Of a stretch of DNA of 64,000 bases, positions 1-7,528 are shown piece after piece; position 1 is the stretch's first letter, and each line of letters begins with the position of its first letter. Source of the stretch: Bacteroidota bacterium (GTDB taxonomy: Bacteria; Bacteroidota; Bacteroidia; 2-12-FULL-35-15); NCBI GenBank assembly GCA_017303895.1, contig JAFLBF010000005.1, positions 62,001-126,000 of the forward strand, read 5' to 3'. The notes beneath the pieces are model-generated. The model did not search any database and had not been told where the DNA came from. It saw only the letters and a program-made list of their open reading frames with translations. The position numbers and the translations under genes were made by a program.

Positions 1-161
1 AACTCTCCTTCTACATTGCTTTGATAATAGGATAGTTCAATAGATGGATATTTGGCCTTCAGTTCATTGAAATAATCTTCAAAACTTTTAGCTCCGTAAA
101 CATCTGTTTCGCGCGTGCCTAATAAATTTAAGTTCGGACCGTTTATAATAATGATTTTCAT
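1..161 (-). CDS. aroQ: 3-dehydroquinate dehydratase, type II (partial, N-terminus)
   Basis: Only the first 53 codons are in the window; the gene continues past the left edge. The reverse strand from the ATG at 161 reads MKIIIINGPNLNLLGTRE, the N-terminal signature of type II dehydroquinases, which dehydrate 3-dehydroquinate to 3-dehydroshikimate in the shikimate pathway. GPNLNLLG forms part of the first strand and loop, and the Tyr of the next segment (DVYG) is in the position of the family's catalytic tyrosine. It diverges from xerD with 66 bp between the starts. The rest of the protein, including the catalytic His, cannot be checked here. Confidence 0.93.
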   Translation of the reverse strand, partial: MKIIIINGPNLNLLGTRETDVYGAKSFEDYFNELKAKYPSIELSYYQSNVEGE

Positions 162-227
162 ATTGTGATGATCGATTCTATCACGAATTTACGAATATTA
201 CTAACTTTATGAAAACAATTCTGATAA

Positions 228-1127
228 TTGAACTGGAAATCATACATACATGGATTTAGATCATTCCTAAAATTGGAACGTTCATTGTCTGAGAACACGA
301 TTGAAGCATATATCCATGATGTGGAATTGATCGTTCGCTTTTTTGAACTAGAAGGCCGGACGATAGCTCCAAAAGATGTTGCATTGGAAGATCTTCAATC
401 GTTTTTGAAATGGTTGAACGGGATTGGCATGGGACCTCATTCACAAGCCAGGATCATTAGCGGTATTAAAGGTTTTTATAAATATCTTTTGTTAGAGAAT
501 GTTTTGAATACGAATCCAACCGAACTGTTGGAAGCTCCTAAGTTGGGTAGGAAGTTACCCGACACCCTTAATCTGGAGGAGATCAATAAGATCATTGATA
601 CGATCGATCTGAGTACACCTGAAGGGCAGCGAAACAAAGCTATATTGGAAACATTATATAGCTGTGGTTTGCGTGTGAGTGAGCTGGTCAATTTGAAAAT
701 ATCCGATCTGTATTTTAATGATGAATTTATAAAAGTTGTTGGAAAAGGGAATAAAGAACGTTTAGTGCCAATCGGTAGCGTTGCTATGAAGCAGATCAAT
801 ATTTATAAAAATGAGGTTCGTTGCCATATTGCTGTAAAAAAAGAGCATGAAGATGTTTTGTTCTTGAACAACAGAGGAGCTAAACTTACCAGAGTGATGA
901 TCTTTACCATCATTAAACGTTTAGCCGTTTTAGCAGGAATAAAAAAGAGTATTAGTCCACATACATTCAGACATTCCTTTGCAAGTCATTTAATTGAAGG
1001 AGGTGCCGATCTGAGAGCTGTTCAAGAGATGTTGGGACATGAATCAATAACTACAACTGAAATATACACACATCTGGATCGCGATTATTTGCGACAGGCG
1101 ATCATTCAGTTTCATCCAAGGTCATAA
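228..1127 (+). CDS. xerD: Tyrosine recombinase XerD/XerC family
   Basis: A 299-residue tyrosine site-specific recombinase of the size expected for XerC/XerD, which resolve chromosome dimers at dif together with FtsK. Residues 1-100 form the SAM-like core-binding domain. The catalytic domain carries the complete set of active residues: R149 (CGLRVSEL), K173 (GKGNKERLVP), H245 and R248 (PHTFRHSFA), H271 (MLGHESI) and nucleophile Y280 (EIYTHLD). It stands alone, divergent from aroQ and convergent with the sigma operon, with no neighbouring integron or phage genes. That supports a housekeeping Xer rather than an integrase. XerD versus XerC cannot be settled from one gene. Confidence 0.93.
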   Translation: MNWKSYIHGFRSFLKLERSLSENTIEAYIHDVELIVRFFELEGRTIAPKDVALEDLQSFLKWLNGIGMGPHSQARIISGIKGFYKYLLLENVLNTNPTELLEAPKLGRKLPDTLNLEEINKIIDTIDLSTPEGQRNKAILETLYSCGLRVSELVNLKISDLYFNDEFIKVVGKGNKERLVPIGSVAMKQINIYKNEVRCHIAVKKEHEDVLFLNNRGAKLTRVMIFTIIKRLAVLAGIKKSISPHTFRHSFASHLIEGGADLRAVQEMLGHESITTTEIYTHLDRDYLRQAIIQFHPRS

Positions 1128-1151
1128 AAAAGCCCTTTCAAATGAAAGGGC
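1126..1151 (-). terminator. Intrinsic terminator of the sigma-factor operon
   Basis: Inverted repeat GCCCTTTCA (1132-1140) and TGAAAGGGC (1143-1151), followed on the minus strand by six T residues (the A run at 1126-1131). It lies just beyond the stop of the Spy-like gene. The T tract is only on the minus side, so it mainly ends minus-strand transcription, though the stem may also slow read-through from xerD. Confidence 0.82.
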
Positions 1152-1159
1152 CGGGGATG

Positions 1160-1642
1160 TTATTTGTCTTTTAATTTTTCAAGTAAAACTCTTTTGAACT
1201 GCTCTTCTGCATGATAGAGTTTAGCCACTTTTTTGATGGGAAGAACAGCTTTGTATTTTGCATGATATTCTTTTTGAAGGTCGATCTCCTTTTGCTTGAA
1301 TGTAATTTCTGAATCAACTATTTGTTCAACTTCCTTGTCGGATAATGTTTCAAAATTATCTTTGTTTTCTTTGAATTCCGCTTTTCTTTTTTTGCGAAGT
1401 TCCTGAAGTTTATCATTATACTGATTATATACAGGCCAGAATTGTTGTGCCTCCTCCGGGGTAAGGTCTAACTTCTGTGTAATGAATGCAATTTTCATTG
1501 CTTCAATGTTCTGTTTTTTCTCAGCATGATTGCCCTTTTTATTAGGAGGTGGTGTTCCCATTCCTCCATGTGGCTGAGCGATACTTAAAGTCGATATTGT
1601 AAGTAATACGATCAAAAAGACCTGTTTCAATGTTGTTTTCAT
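1160..1642 (-). CDS. Spy/CpxP-like periplasmic protein (sigma-operon accessory)
   Basis: 160 residues with a signal peptide (about 1-22, ending ISTLSIAQ) followed by a highly charged, helical region. The segment KLDLTPEEAQQFWPVYNQY resembles the LTxxQ motif of Spy/CpxP/CnrX-type periplasmic chaperones and sensors. It is the last gene of an operon with an ECF sigma factor and a membrane protein. Similar Bacteroidota proteins in this position are often called sensors of ECF sigma factors. A role in sensing or buffering envelope stress is inferred from context; no ligand can be named. Confidence 0.7.
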   Translation of the reverse strand: MKTTLKQVFLIVLLTISTLSIAQPHGGMGTPPPNKKGNHAEKKQNIEAMKIAFITQKLDLTPEEAQQFWPVYNQYNDKLQELRKKRKAEFKENKDNFETLSDKEVEQIVDSEITFKQKEIDLQKEYHAKYKAVLPIKKVAKLYHAEEQFKRVLLEKLKDK

Positions 1643-1662
1643 GTTTTCTGAATTATTAAATG

Positions 1663-2196
1663 TTAGTTTATTTCTTCTATTTCGTTTTCAATCAAATATT
1701 CTTCTATTTCTGTGTCTGCTGTTATCTGATCATTTGTATTATTTACAACTTCCTCAATAAGTATCGATTCGTCAATATGTTCCAATTCATCGTATATAGA
1801 GTAGGAGTCTTGCACAATTGCCGTTTGCTCCCCAATTTTATCTATGTTTTTTATGCCAACAAAAGTGATCAACAGCACAGAAAGTACCGGGACAGAAAAA
1901 GAGGGTTTTAAAAGCAACACCAGCCAATCAGTCCATTTGGTAGTTGTTTTGTGAGCGGCAATTTTATTTTGTACTTCAGTTGGCAATGATTCAAAATAAT
2001 CAGCAGGAACTGAAAATGGATTGTATTTAGGAATTTGATTTAATGTTGGCGCCAAATCTTTTAGCTCTTCAAACTCATTTACACGATCTATTATGCGTTC
2101 ATTAAGTTTTGAAAAATAATCGCTCTCAGTCCCAAAGGGATGTTGTTTCGGCATTCCTTTTAAATTAGTATCATCTATGTTGTTATGCTTATCCAT
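1663..2196 (-). CDS. Single-span membrane protein, probable anti-sigma factor
   Basis: 177 residues with no homology I can name firmly. The cytoplasmic N-terminal half contains two related motifs, HPFGTESDYFSKL (about residues 19-31) and NPFSVPADYFESL (about 59-71), the PFxxPxxYFxxL pattern found in many Bacteroidota proteins encoded next to ECF sigma factors. One transmembrane segment lies at about 93-113 (SVPVLSVLLITFVGI). The C-terminal part is very acidic and would face the periplasm. Position directly downstream of the sigma factor (32-bp gap) and topology suggest an anti-sigma factor, but the usual zinc-binding motif is absent, so this is inference. Confidence 0.6.
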   Translation of the reverse strand: MDKHNNIDDTNLKGMPKQHPFGTESDYFSKLNERIIDRVNEFEELKDLAPTLNQIPKYNPFSVPADYFESLPTEVQNKIAAHKTTTKWTDWLVLLLKPSFSVPVLSVLLITFVGIKNIDKIGEQTAIVQDSYSIYDELEHIDESILIEEVVNNTNDQITADTEIEEYLIENEIEEIN

Positions 2197-2227
2197 TTTT
2201 CTTTTGAATGAGATTTTATGAAAAGGT

Positions 2228-2773
2228 TTAATTGGTCTTTAAATAATCTTCGATCTTTTTAACGGCATGGTGGTAAGAGGCTTTTAATGCTCCAACGGAG
2301 GTTTCAAGGATCTGACTCATTTCTTCATATTTTAATTCGTCAAAATATTTCATGTTGAATACGATCCGCTGCTTATCCGGTAATGTTAGAATTGCTTTTT
2401 GTAATTTGGCTTGTATCTCATCCCCTTTGAAATAACTATCGCTTTCTAAATTGTTTGCCAGAAAGTGTGAAACATCATCCAGTGGTATGCCGGCACGTTT
2501 TTTCTTTTGATTTAAAAAAGTAATGGATTCATTGGTGGCAATGCGGTATAGCCAGGTGTAGAGTTGCGACTCTTCTTTAAAGCCATCTAGGCCTTTCCAT
2601 ACTTTTATGAAGACATTTTGCAGAACATCATCGGTATCATCGTGATCGATCAGGATCTTACGGATATGCCAATACAATCTCTTTTGATACTCGCGTATCA
2701 ATAGATTGAACGCATAATTTCGCGTTTCAGGATCTCTGAATTTTTGGAGGAGTTCTTTGTCGTATTCGCTCAT
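2228..2773 (-). CDS. ECF-type RNA polymerase sigma-70 factor
   Basis: 181 residues with region 2 at about 25-90 (DDVLQNVFIKVWKGL, then TWLYRIATNESI) and region 4 at about 128-178 (LPDKQRIVFNMKYFDEL followed by the helix-turn-helix EEMSQILETSVGALKASYHHA). The two-domain layout without region 3 defines the ECF group. It is first in a three-gene operon with a membrane protein and a Spy-like protein, an arrangement typical of envelope-stress sigma/anti-sigma pairs. The target regulon is unknown. Confidence 0.92.
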   Translation of the reverse strand: MSEYDKELLQKFRDPETRNYAFNLLIREYQKRLYWHIRKILIDHDDTDDVLQNVFIKVWKGLDGFKEESQLYTWLYRIATNESITFLNQKKKRAGIPLDDVSHFLANNLESDSYFKGDEIQAKLQKAILTLPDKQRIVFNMKYFDELKYEEMSQILETSVGALKASYHHAVKKIEDYLKTN

Positions 2774-2830
2774 CTATCCTTTTGCTATTGTTTGAAATCT
2801 TCGATCGTCAATAGCATCCGGTAGTATACC

Positions 2831-3787
2831 TTATGCTTTACGCGCGATCACTTTTTTTGCTGCTTCAACAATATTGATGGCATCCAAGCCATATTTTGTC
2901 ATCAGCTGAGCCGGTGTTCCACTTTCGCCAAAGCTATCGTTCACTGCAACCATTTCTAAAGGTGTTGGTAGCTCACGGGCTAATAATTGCGCGATGCTAT
3001 CACCTAAACCTCCATTCATTTGATGCTCTTCAGCAGTAACAACACATTTTGTTTTTTTAGCTGAGTTTATGACTGCCGAATTATCTAAAGGTTTAATGGT
3101 ATGAATATTTATTATTTCAGCACTGATACCTTGAGCTGCTAATTGCTCACCTGCTTCAATAGCTTTCCAAACTAAATGCCCTGTTGCAAAGATCGAAACA
3201 TCGGTTCCTTCATTTAGCATAACTGCTTTTCCGATCTCGAATTTTTGATCAGCAGGCGTGAAGTTGGGAACAGTCGGACGTCCAAAACGTAGGTAAACCG
3301 GACCATGATGATCAGCAATAGCAATTGTTGCTGCTTTTGTTTGATTATAATCGCAAGGATTGATCACCACCATTCCCGGTAGCATTTTCATTAATCCAAG
3401 ATCTTCTAAAATCTGGTGTGTGGCTCCATCTTCACCAAGTGTTAAGCCGGCATGCGATGCACAAATTTTTACGTTTTTATCGGAGTATGCTACTGATTGA
3501 CGAATTTGATCGTACACCCTGCCTGTTGAGAAGTTGGCAAATGTTCCTGTAAAAGGAATTTTGCCGCCAATGGTTAATCCGGCTGCAATTCCGATCATGT
3601 TTGCTTCGGCAATACCAACTTGAAAAAAGCGCTCCGGATGATCTTTTGCAAATGCATCCATTTTTAATGAGCCGGTAAGATCGGCACACAATGCTACCAC
3701 ATTCGGATTTGTTTTCCCTAATTCAGATAATCCTGCTCCAAAGCCTGAACGGGTGTCTTTTTTTTCAGTGTAAGTGTATTTTTTCAT
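2831..3787 (-). CDS. Transketolase, C-terminal subunit
   Basis: 318 residues covering the pyrimidine-binding and C-terminal domains of transketolase. E61 in VGIAEANMIG is the expected glutamate that activates the thiamine diphosphate aminopyrimidine ring. The matching N-terminal half is at 5243-6091 on the same strand, so the enzyme is made as two polypeptides, as in many Bacteroidota and archaea. It transfers two-carbon ketol units in the pentose phosphate pathway. Unusually, a secreted VWA protein gene sits between the halves (8-bp gap to this gene). Confidence 0.93.
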   Translation of the reverse strand: MKKYTYTEKKDTRSGFGAGLSELGKTNPNVVALCADLTGSLKMDAFAKDHPERFFQVGIAEANMIGIAAGLTIGGKIPFTGTFANFSTGRVYDQIRQSVAYSDKNVKICASHAGLTLGEDGATHQILEDLGLMKMLPGMVVINPCDYNQTKAATIAIADHHGPVYLRFGRPTVPNFTPADQKFEIGKAVMLNEGTDVSIFATGHLVWKAIEAGEQLAAQGISAEIINIHTIKPLDNSAVINSAKKTKCVVTAEEHQMNGGLGDSIAQLLARELPTPLEMVAVNDSFGESGTPAQLMTKYGLDAINIVEAAKKVIARKA

Positions 3788-3794
3788 ATTTCTT

Positions 3795-5204
3795 TTAGTA
3801 TAATTTCAATGGGGTAGAAATACCCGATTCAATTTTAAATCCTTTTTCTATGGTGTATATTGATTCTCTTGCATTTTTTGGGCGGAATTCCACTCGGTAT
3901 CTTCCCGGTTGTAATACGATCGTTTCTTGTGTAAGATTGGTATTCAGGTTGCATACCCAAACCATTTTATTGTTTTCTTCCACATACAAACTTCCATAAC
4001 CTTCACTTGGTTTTTGTATGGAAACACTGCCTGCTTGTGGAATTTCAACGGATGTTGTTTTACTTTGCGATACATCTACCTTATTCATTTTGATGCGAGG
4101 TAAGGTTAGAATTTCAATATCATATTTCCCAACTATGTATTTTTCGCTTGTATTGATCTGTTGCACATGAAGCGTTTGCATATCATTGTGTTTTCTGATG
4201 ATGCAATCAACACTTGAGCTTCCGCTTGTTTTAATGCTTAAGTTTCCTTGTGGTGCATCCACTGCAATGATGTTATGCTTTCCGGGAATCAGTTCGATCT
4301 TTGTTTTTTCTACAGGCGGTATGGTATGCACAACCATTTTGTAAGTGCCGATCGGGTCGATCACCACTGTGTCGGGAACACCTTTATTATTGATCGTGTG
4401 AATGTAATTGTAGCGGATCATGCCTGTTTGTTCATCATAAAAGGTCATGTTCACATCTGTTTCAGAAGGTTTCCCGATCTGGTCGTTCAGGTTTACTTGA
4501 ACAGTTGTGTTGTTTAATGCTTGAGAAACAACAATGTTCAAAATGTTTTTGAAACTGGCTTCGCTGGATGCATCATAAAATTTACCAACACAACCAAATG
4601 TGTTCATGTAGCTTTGATCCAAGCCCACTCCAATTACGAATGGTTTCAATATGATCCCTTTTTTCTGAAGTGCTAGGGATACAGCACAAGGGTCGCCATC
4701 ACACTCCTCAATTCCATCCGTGATCAAAATAATGATATTTCGAACATTGGGCGATGAAGCGGTTGGGAAGTCATTCCCACATTGTTCCAATGTATATGCA
4801 ATGGGTGTTGTTCCTTTTGGGACGATCTGCTTCAGTTTATTTTTGATGGCAGTAGCATTGTTTTTTCCAAATGGGACTTCCAGTTTGGTGTCAGTACAAC
4901 TGCGTTCCGGACGTAATGGTACTTGATGTCCGTAACAACGGAAAGCAATCTCTAAATTTGAATTGTCAACTTTTTGAATGCTATCTAAAAATTCAGAAAG
5001 CATCTTTTTGGCAATGTCCATTTTCATACCGCTTTGCCATTGTCCAAACATGCTAAATGAAGCATCAAAAACAAATTCGATACGTGTTAATGGTTTTGCT
5101 GATTGAGCATTTGTAGATAGGCTAGATGCAAGAATCAAGAAACAAGACAGAAGTAGTCTTGAAAATTGATGTTTTAGTATCAGGAAAAAATTATTGTTTT
5201 TCAT
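3795..5204 (-). CDS. Secreted von Willebrand factor A domain protein
   Basis: 469 residues with an N-terminal signal peptide (about 1-34, ending TNAQ) and a VWA domain at about 40-230. The metal-binding MIDAS site looks complete: DASFS at 47-51, the threonine in KGTTPIAYTL, and the aspartate in ITDGIEECDG. The C-terminal half is beta-rich with no recognised domain. It probably acts in the periplasm or at the surface in protein binding. It lies between the two transketolase half-genes, 8 bp from one and 38 bp from the other, with no metabolic link to them. I see no sorting domain at its C-terminus. Confidence 0.8.
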   Translation of the reverse strand: MKNNNFFLILKHQFSRLLLSCFLILASSLSTNAQSAKPLTRIEFVFDASFSMFGQWQSGMKMDIAKKMLSEFLDSIQKVDNSNLEIAFRCYGHQVPLRPERSCTDTKLEVPFGKNNATAIKNKLKQIVPKGTTPIAYTLEQCGNDFPTASSPNVRNIIILITDGIEECDGDPCAVSLALQKKGIILKPFVIGVGLDQSYMNTFGCVGKFYDASSEASFKNILNIVVSQALNNTTVQVNLNDQIGKPSETDVNMTFYDEQTGMIRYNYIHTINNKGVPDTVVIDPIGTYKMVVHTIPPVEKTKIELIPGKHNIIAVDAPQGNLSIKTSGSSSVDCIIRKHNDMQTLHVQQINTSEKYIVGKYDIEILTLPRIKMNKVDVSQSKTTSVEIPQAGSVSIQKPSEGYGSLYVEENNKMVWVCNLNTNLTQETIVLQPGRYRVEFRPKNARESIYTIEKGFKIESGISTPLKLY

Positions 5205-5242
5205 ATGTACAGGTCTTGAGTCTTGGATCTAATGTCTTAAGT
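5205..5242. repeat. Short intergenic repeat-like sequence
   Basis: The gap between the VWA gene and the transketolase N-terminal gene is made of degenerate reiterations of a GTCTTGAGTCTTGGATCT-like unit ending in ATGTCTT. It has the look of the short dispersed intergenic repeats seen in many Bacteroidota genomes. Only a genome-wide search could show whether it recurs. Confidence 0.35.
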
Positions 5243-6091
5243 TTAGTAATCTCCAAGTGTTTCAGCATTTTGATTCAAAGCCTGTGCCAATTGTTCATCA
5301 TTAGGTGCAACGCCATGCCATTTATGACTTCCCATCATAAAATCCACGCCATTGCCCATTTCAGTTTTCATCAGGATGATCACCGGTTTGCCTTTACCTG
5401 TATGTGTTTTTGCTGTATTTAACGCATTTACAACCGATGCCATGTCATTTCCTTTCTCCAGATCAAGCACATGCCAGCCGAATGCTTCAAATTTAGCACG
5501 TAAGCTTCCCATGTTCAATACTTTATCGGTGGAGCCGTCAATTTGCTGACCATTCATATCTACTGTAGCGATCAGATTATCTACATTCTTTGCTGAAGCA
5601 TACATGGCAGCTTCCCAAATTTGTCCTTCCTGTAATTCACCATCACCATGTAAAGAATAAACGATGCTATTGTCCTTGTTTAACTTTTTTGCCAAAGCAG
5701 CACCAATGGCATTGGATAATCCTTGTCCTAATGATCCGGATGCCATACGAACGCCTTCCAAATGCTCATGTGTTGTTGGATGGCCTTGTAAGCGGGAGTT
5801 GAGCTTTCTGAAAGTAGCCAATTCCTTTACCGGAAAATAGCCTGAACGTGCCAATACGCTGTAAAATACAGGAGAAATATGTCCATTCGAAAGGAAAAAC
5901 AAGTCTTCGCCAACACCGTCCATCGTAAATTTGGAAGGATTGTGTTTCATGATGTCGAAGTATAGTGCTACCAGGTATTCGGTACAGCCCAAAGATCCAC
6001 CCGGATGTCCCGAATTAACTGCATGAACCATTCTAATGATATCTCTGCGAACTTGTGTAACGATTTTTTCCAATTCTGCCGTTGAAGCCAT
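5243..6091 (-). CDS. Transketolase, N-terminal subunit
   Basis: 282 residues forming the thiamine diphosphate (PP) domain of transketolase. The cofactor motif GDGE is at 149-152 and its partner Asn is N180 (TVDMNGQQ). The N-terminal NSGHPGGSLG (26-35) is the classic transketolase signature. It works with the C-terminal subunit at 2831-3787. The start is set by MASTAELEK, with no in-frame extension having better support. It is first in its operon, with a candidate -7 box upstream. Confidence 0.94.
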   Translation of the reverse strand: MASTAELEKIVTQVRRDIIRMVHAVNSGHPGGSLGCTEYLVALYFDIMKHNPSKFTMDGVGEDLFFLSNGHISPVFYSVLARSGYFPVKELATFRKLNSRLQGHPTTHEHLEGVRMASGSLGQGLSNAIGAALAKKLNKDNSIVYSLHGDGELQEGQIWEAAMYASAKNVDNLIATVDMNGQQIDGSTDKVLNMGSLRAKFEAFGWHVLDLEKGNDMASVVNALNTAKTHTGKGKPVIILMKTEMGNGVDFMMGSHKWHGVAPNDEQLAQALNQNAETLGDY

Positions 6092-6132
6092 AATTATGTT
6101 GATTATTTTTTGATTTTTTGTTTATTAGCGAT

Positions 6133-6140
6133 CAAAAGTA
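6133..6140 (-). promoter_or_regulatory. Candidate promoter (-7 box) for the transketolase operon
   Basis: On the minus strand this reads TACTTTTG, matching the Bacteroidota -7 consensus TAnnTTTG, about 40 bp upstream of the transketolase N-subunit start. No clear -33 TTTG is visible at the right distance, so confidence is moderate. Confidence 0.45.
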
Positions 6141-6163
6141 CCACTTTTTATAAGCCTTTGATG

Positions 6164-6195
6164 TATTGTTGAAAATATGTTTTTATTGTTGAAAA
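6164..6195. repeat. Direct repeat in a divergent intergenic region
   Basis: TATTGTTGAAAA occurs twice (6164-6175 and 6184-6195), 20 bp start to start, between the divergent transketolase and ychF promoters. A 20-bp period puts both copies on the same DNA face, so it could be an operator. No regulator is suggested by the neighbours. Confidence 0.35.
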
Positions 6196-6221
6196 CTCAA
6201 TAGATTTAAGGGGCTTATCGG

Positions 6222-6252
6222 TTTTATATAAGCTGCTGGTTGGTTATATTTG
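6222..6252 (+). promoter_or_regulatory. Candidate promoter for ychF
   Basis: TTTT (6222-6225), 19 nt, then TATATTTG (6245-6252), close to the Bacteroidota consensus TTTG-N19-21-TAnnTTTG. The start of transcription would be near 6257, about 95 nt upstream of the ychF ATG. Confidence 0.55.
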
Positions 6253-6353
6253 CAGGCTTAAATGAATTTTGGAATTTTAAGGTCGTAGGCTTTTAGAATT
6301 CTATTGTTCATGTTTCATTTAACAAATCAAAAAATAACTAATAAAATTAGAAA

Positions 6354-7454
6354 ATGGCATTACAGTGCGGAATTGTGGGATTACCCAATGTTGGAAAATC
6401 AACTTTATTTAATTGTTTATCGAATGCAAAAGCGCAAGCAGCGAATTTCCCTTTTTGTACGATCGAGCCCAATGTAGGTGTGATCACGGTGCCGGATGAG
6501 CGCTTGGCAACTTTGGAAAAATTAGTGAATCCGGAACGTGTAGTTCCAACAACGGTTGAGATCGTTGATATTGCAGGTTTGGTGAAAGGTGCAAGTAAAG
6601 GAGAGGGTTTAGGAAATAAATTTTTGGCAAATATCAGAGAAACGAATGCGATCATTCACGTATTACGTTGCTTTGATGATCCGAATGTGGTGCATGTGGA
6701 CGGGTCTGTGAATCCGGTGCGCGACAAAGAGATCATCGATACCGAATTGCAATTGAAAGATCTAGAGTCGGTTGATGCCAAGTTAAAGCGTGTTGAAAAA
6801 CAAGCTAAAACAGGAAATGATAAGGATGCTAAGAAAGCATACGATATCCTATTGAGAATAAAAGAATTGTTGGAGCAAGGACAGTCAGCACGTGCTGCTA
6901 ATCTGGCTCCGGAAGAAATGCCTTACGTGGCTGACATTCATTTGCTGACGATCAAACCTGTGTTGTATGTGTGCAATGTGGATGAAGCTTCTGTAAATAC
7001 AGGTAACAAGTATGTGGATGCTGTAAGAGAAGCAGTTAAAAATGAGAATGCAGAAGTGTTGATCATTACAGCTGCGATGGAAGCAGAGATCGCTAGTTTG
7101 GATACGTTTGAAGAACGTCAAATGTTTTTAAGTGAGATCGGTTTGCAAGAGCCGGGCGTAAATAAATTGATCAAAGCTGCTTATAAATTACTGAATCTTC
7201 AAACTTATTTTACCGCAGGGGTGAAAGAAGTACGTGCATGGACCATTACCAAAGGAATGACAGCTCCTCAAGCAGCAGGAGTAATTCATACCGATTTTGA
7301 AAAAGGTTTTATCCGTGCGGAAGTGATCAAGTACAACGATTTTATTTCATTAGGTTCTGAAGCCGCTTGTAAAGAAGCAGGTAAAATGGGTGTTGAAGGA
7401 AAAGAATATGTAGTGAACGATGGTGATCTGATGCATTTCAGATTTAATGTTTAA
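6354..7454 (+). CDS. ychF: Redox-regulated ribosome-binding ATPase YchF (Obg family)
   Basis: 366 residues, the usual length for YchF/OLA1. The P-loop GLPNVGKST is at about 8-16, G3 is DIAGLVKGA, and the G4 site reads NVDE in place of NKxD, the YchF feature that makes it prefer ATP over GTP. The C-terminal TGS-like domain ends the protein (VNDGDLMHFRFNV). The protein binds the 50S subunit and acts in translation quality and stress responses. It is monocistronic or loosely linked to parE, 74 bp downstream. Confidence 0.97.
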   Translation: MALQCGIVGLPNVGKSTLFNCLSNAKAQAANFPFCTIEPNVGVITVPDERLATLEKLVNPERVVPTTVEIVDIAGLVKGASKGEGLGNKFLANIRETNAIIHVLRCFDDPNVVHVDGSVNPVRDKEIIDTELQLKDLESVDAKLKRVEKQAKTGNDKDAKKAYDILLRIKELLEQGQSARAANLAPEEMPYVADIHLLTIKPVLYVCNVDEASVNTGNKYVDAVREAVKNENAEVLIITAAMEAEIASLDTFEERQMFLSEIGLQEPGVNKLIKAAYKLLNLQTYFTAGVKEVRAWTITKGMTAPQAAGVIHTDFEKGFIRAEVIKYNDFISLGSEAACKEAGKMGVEGKEYVVNDGDLMHFRFNV

Positions 7455-7461
7455 GAAGTAC

Positions 7462-7520
7462 CATGTAGCAAGTATCAAGTAGTACGATTTTCCTGATACT
7501 TGATTCCTGATACTTAATAC
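7462..7520. repeat. Intergenic repeat with hairpin potential between ychF and parE
   Basis: The gap holds reiterated GTATCAAGTA / TGATACTTGATT / CTGATACTT sequences. AAGTATCA (7470-7477) can pair with TGATACTT (7494-7501 or 7508-7515). It is too AT-rich and lacks the T tract expected of a strong terminator, and looks like a dispersed intergenic repeat of this genome. Confidence 0.4.
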
Positions 7521-7528
7521 TAAAAAAT

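Noticed and set aside
228-1127. XerD-like gene as an integron or phage integrase
   Set aside because: Length, full-length housekeeping-type sequence and aroQ neighbour fit Xer; no attachment repeats or cargo genes were found.
1660-1911. 83-codon open frame on + opposite the anti-sigma-like gene
   Set aside because: Low-complexity Phe/Tyr-rich translation of an AT-rich antisense strand, typical of a shadow frame.
2831-6091. Transketolase as a frameshifted single gene
   Set aside because: Both halves have their own starts and complete domains and a whole gene lies between them, so this is a natural two-subunit enzyme.
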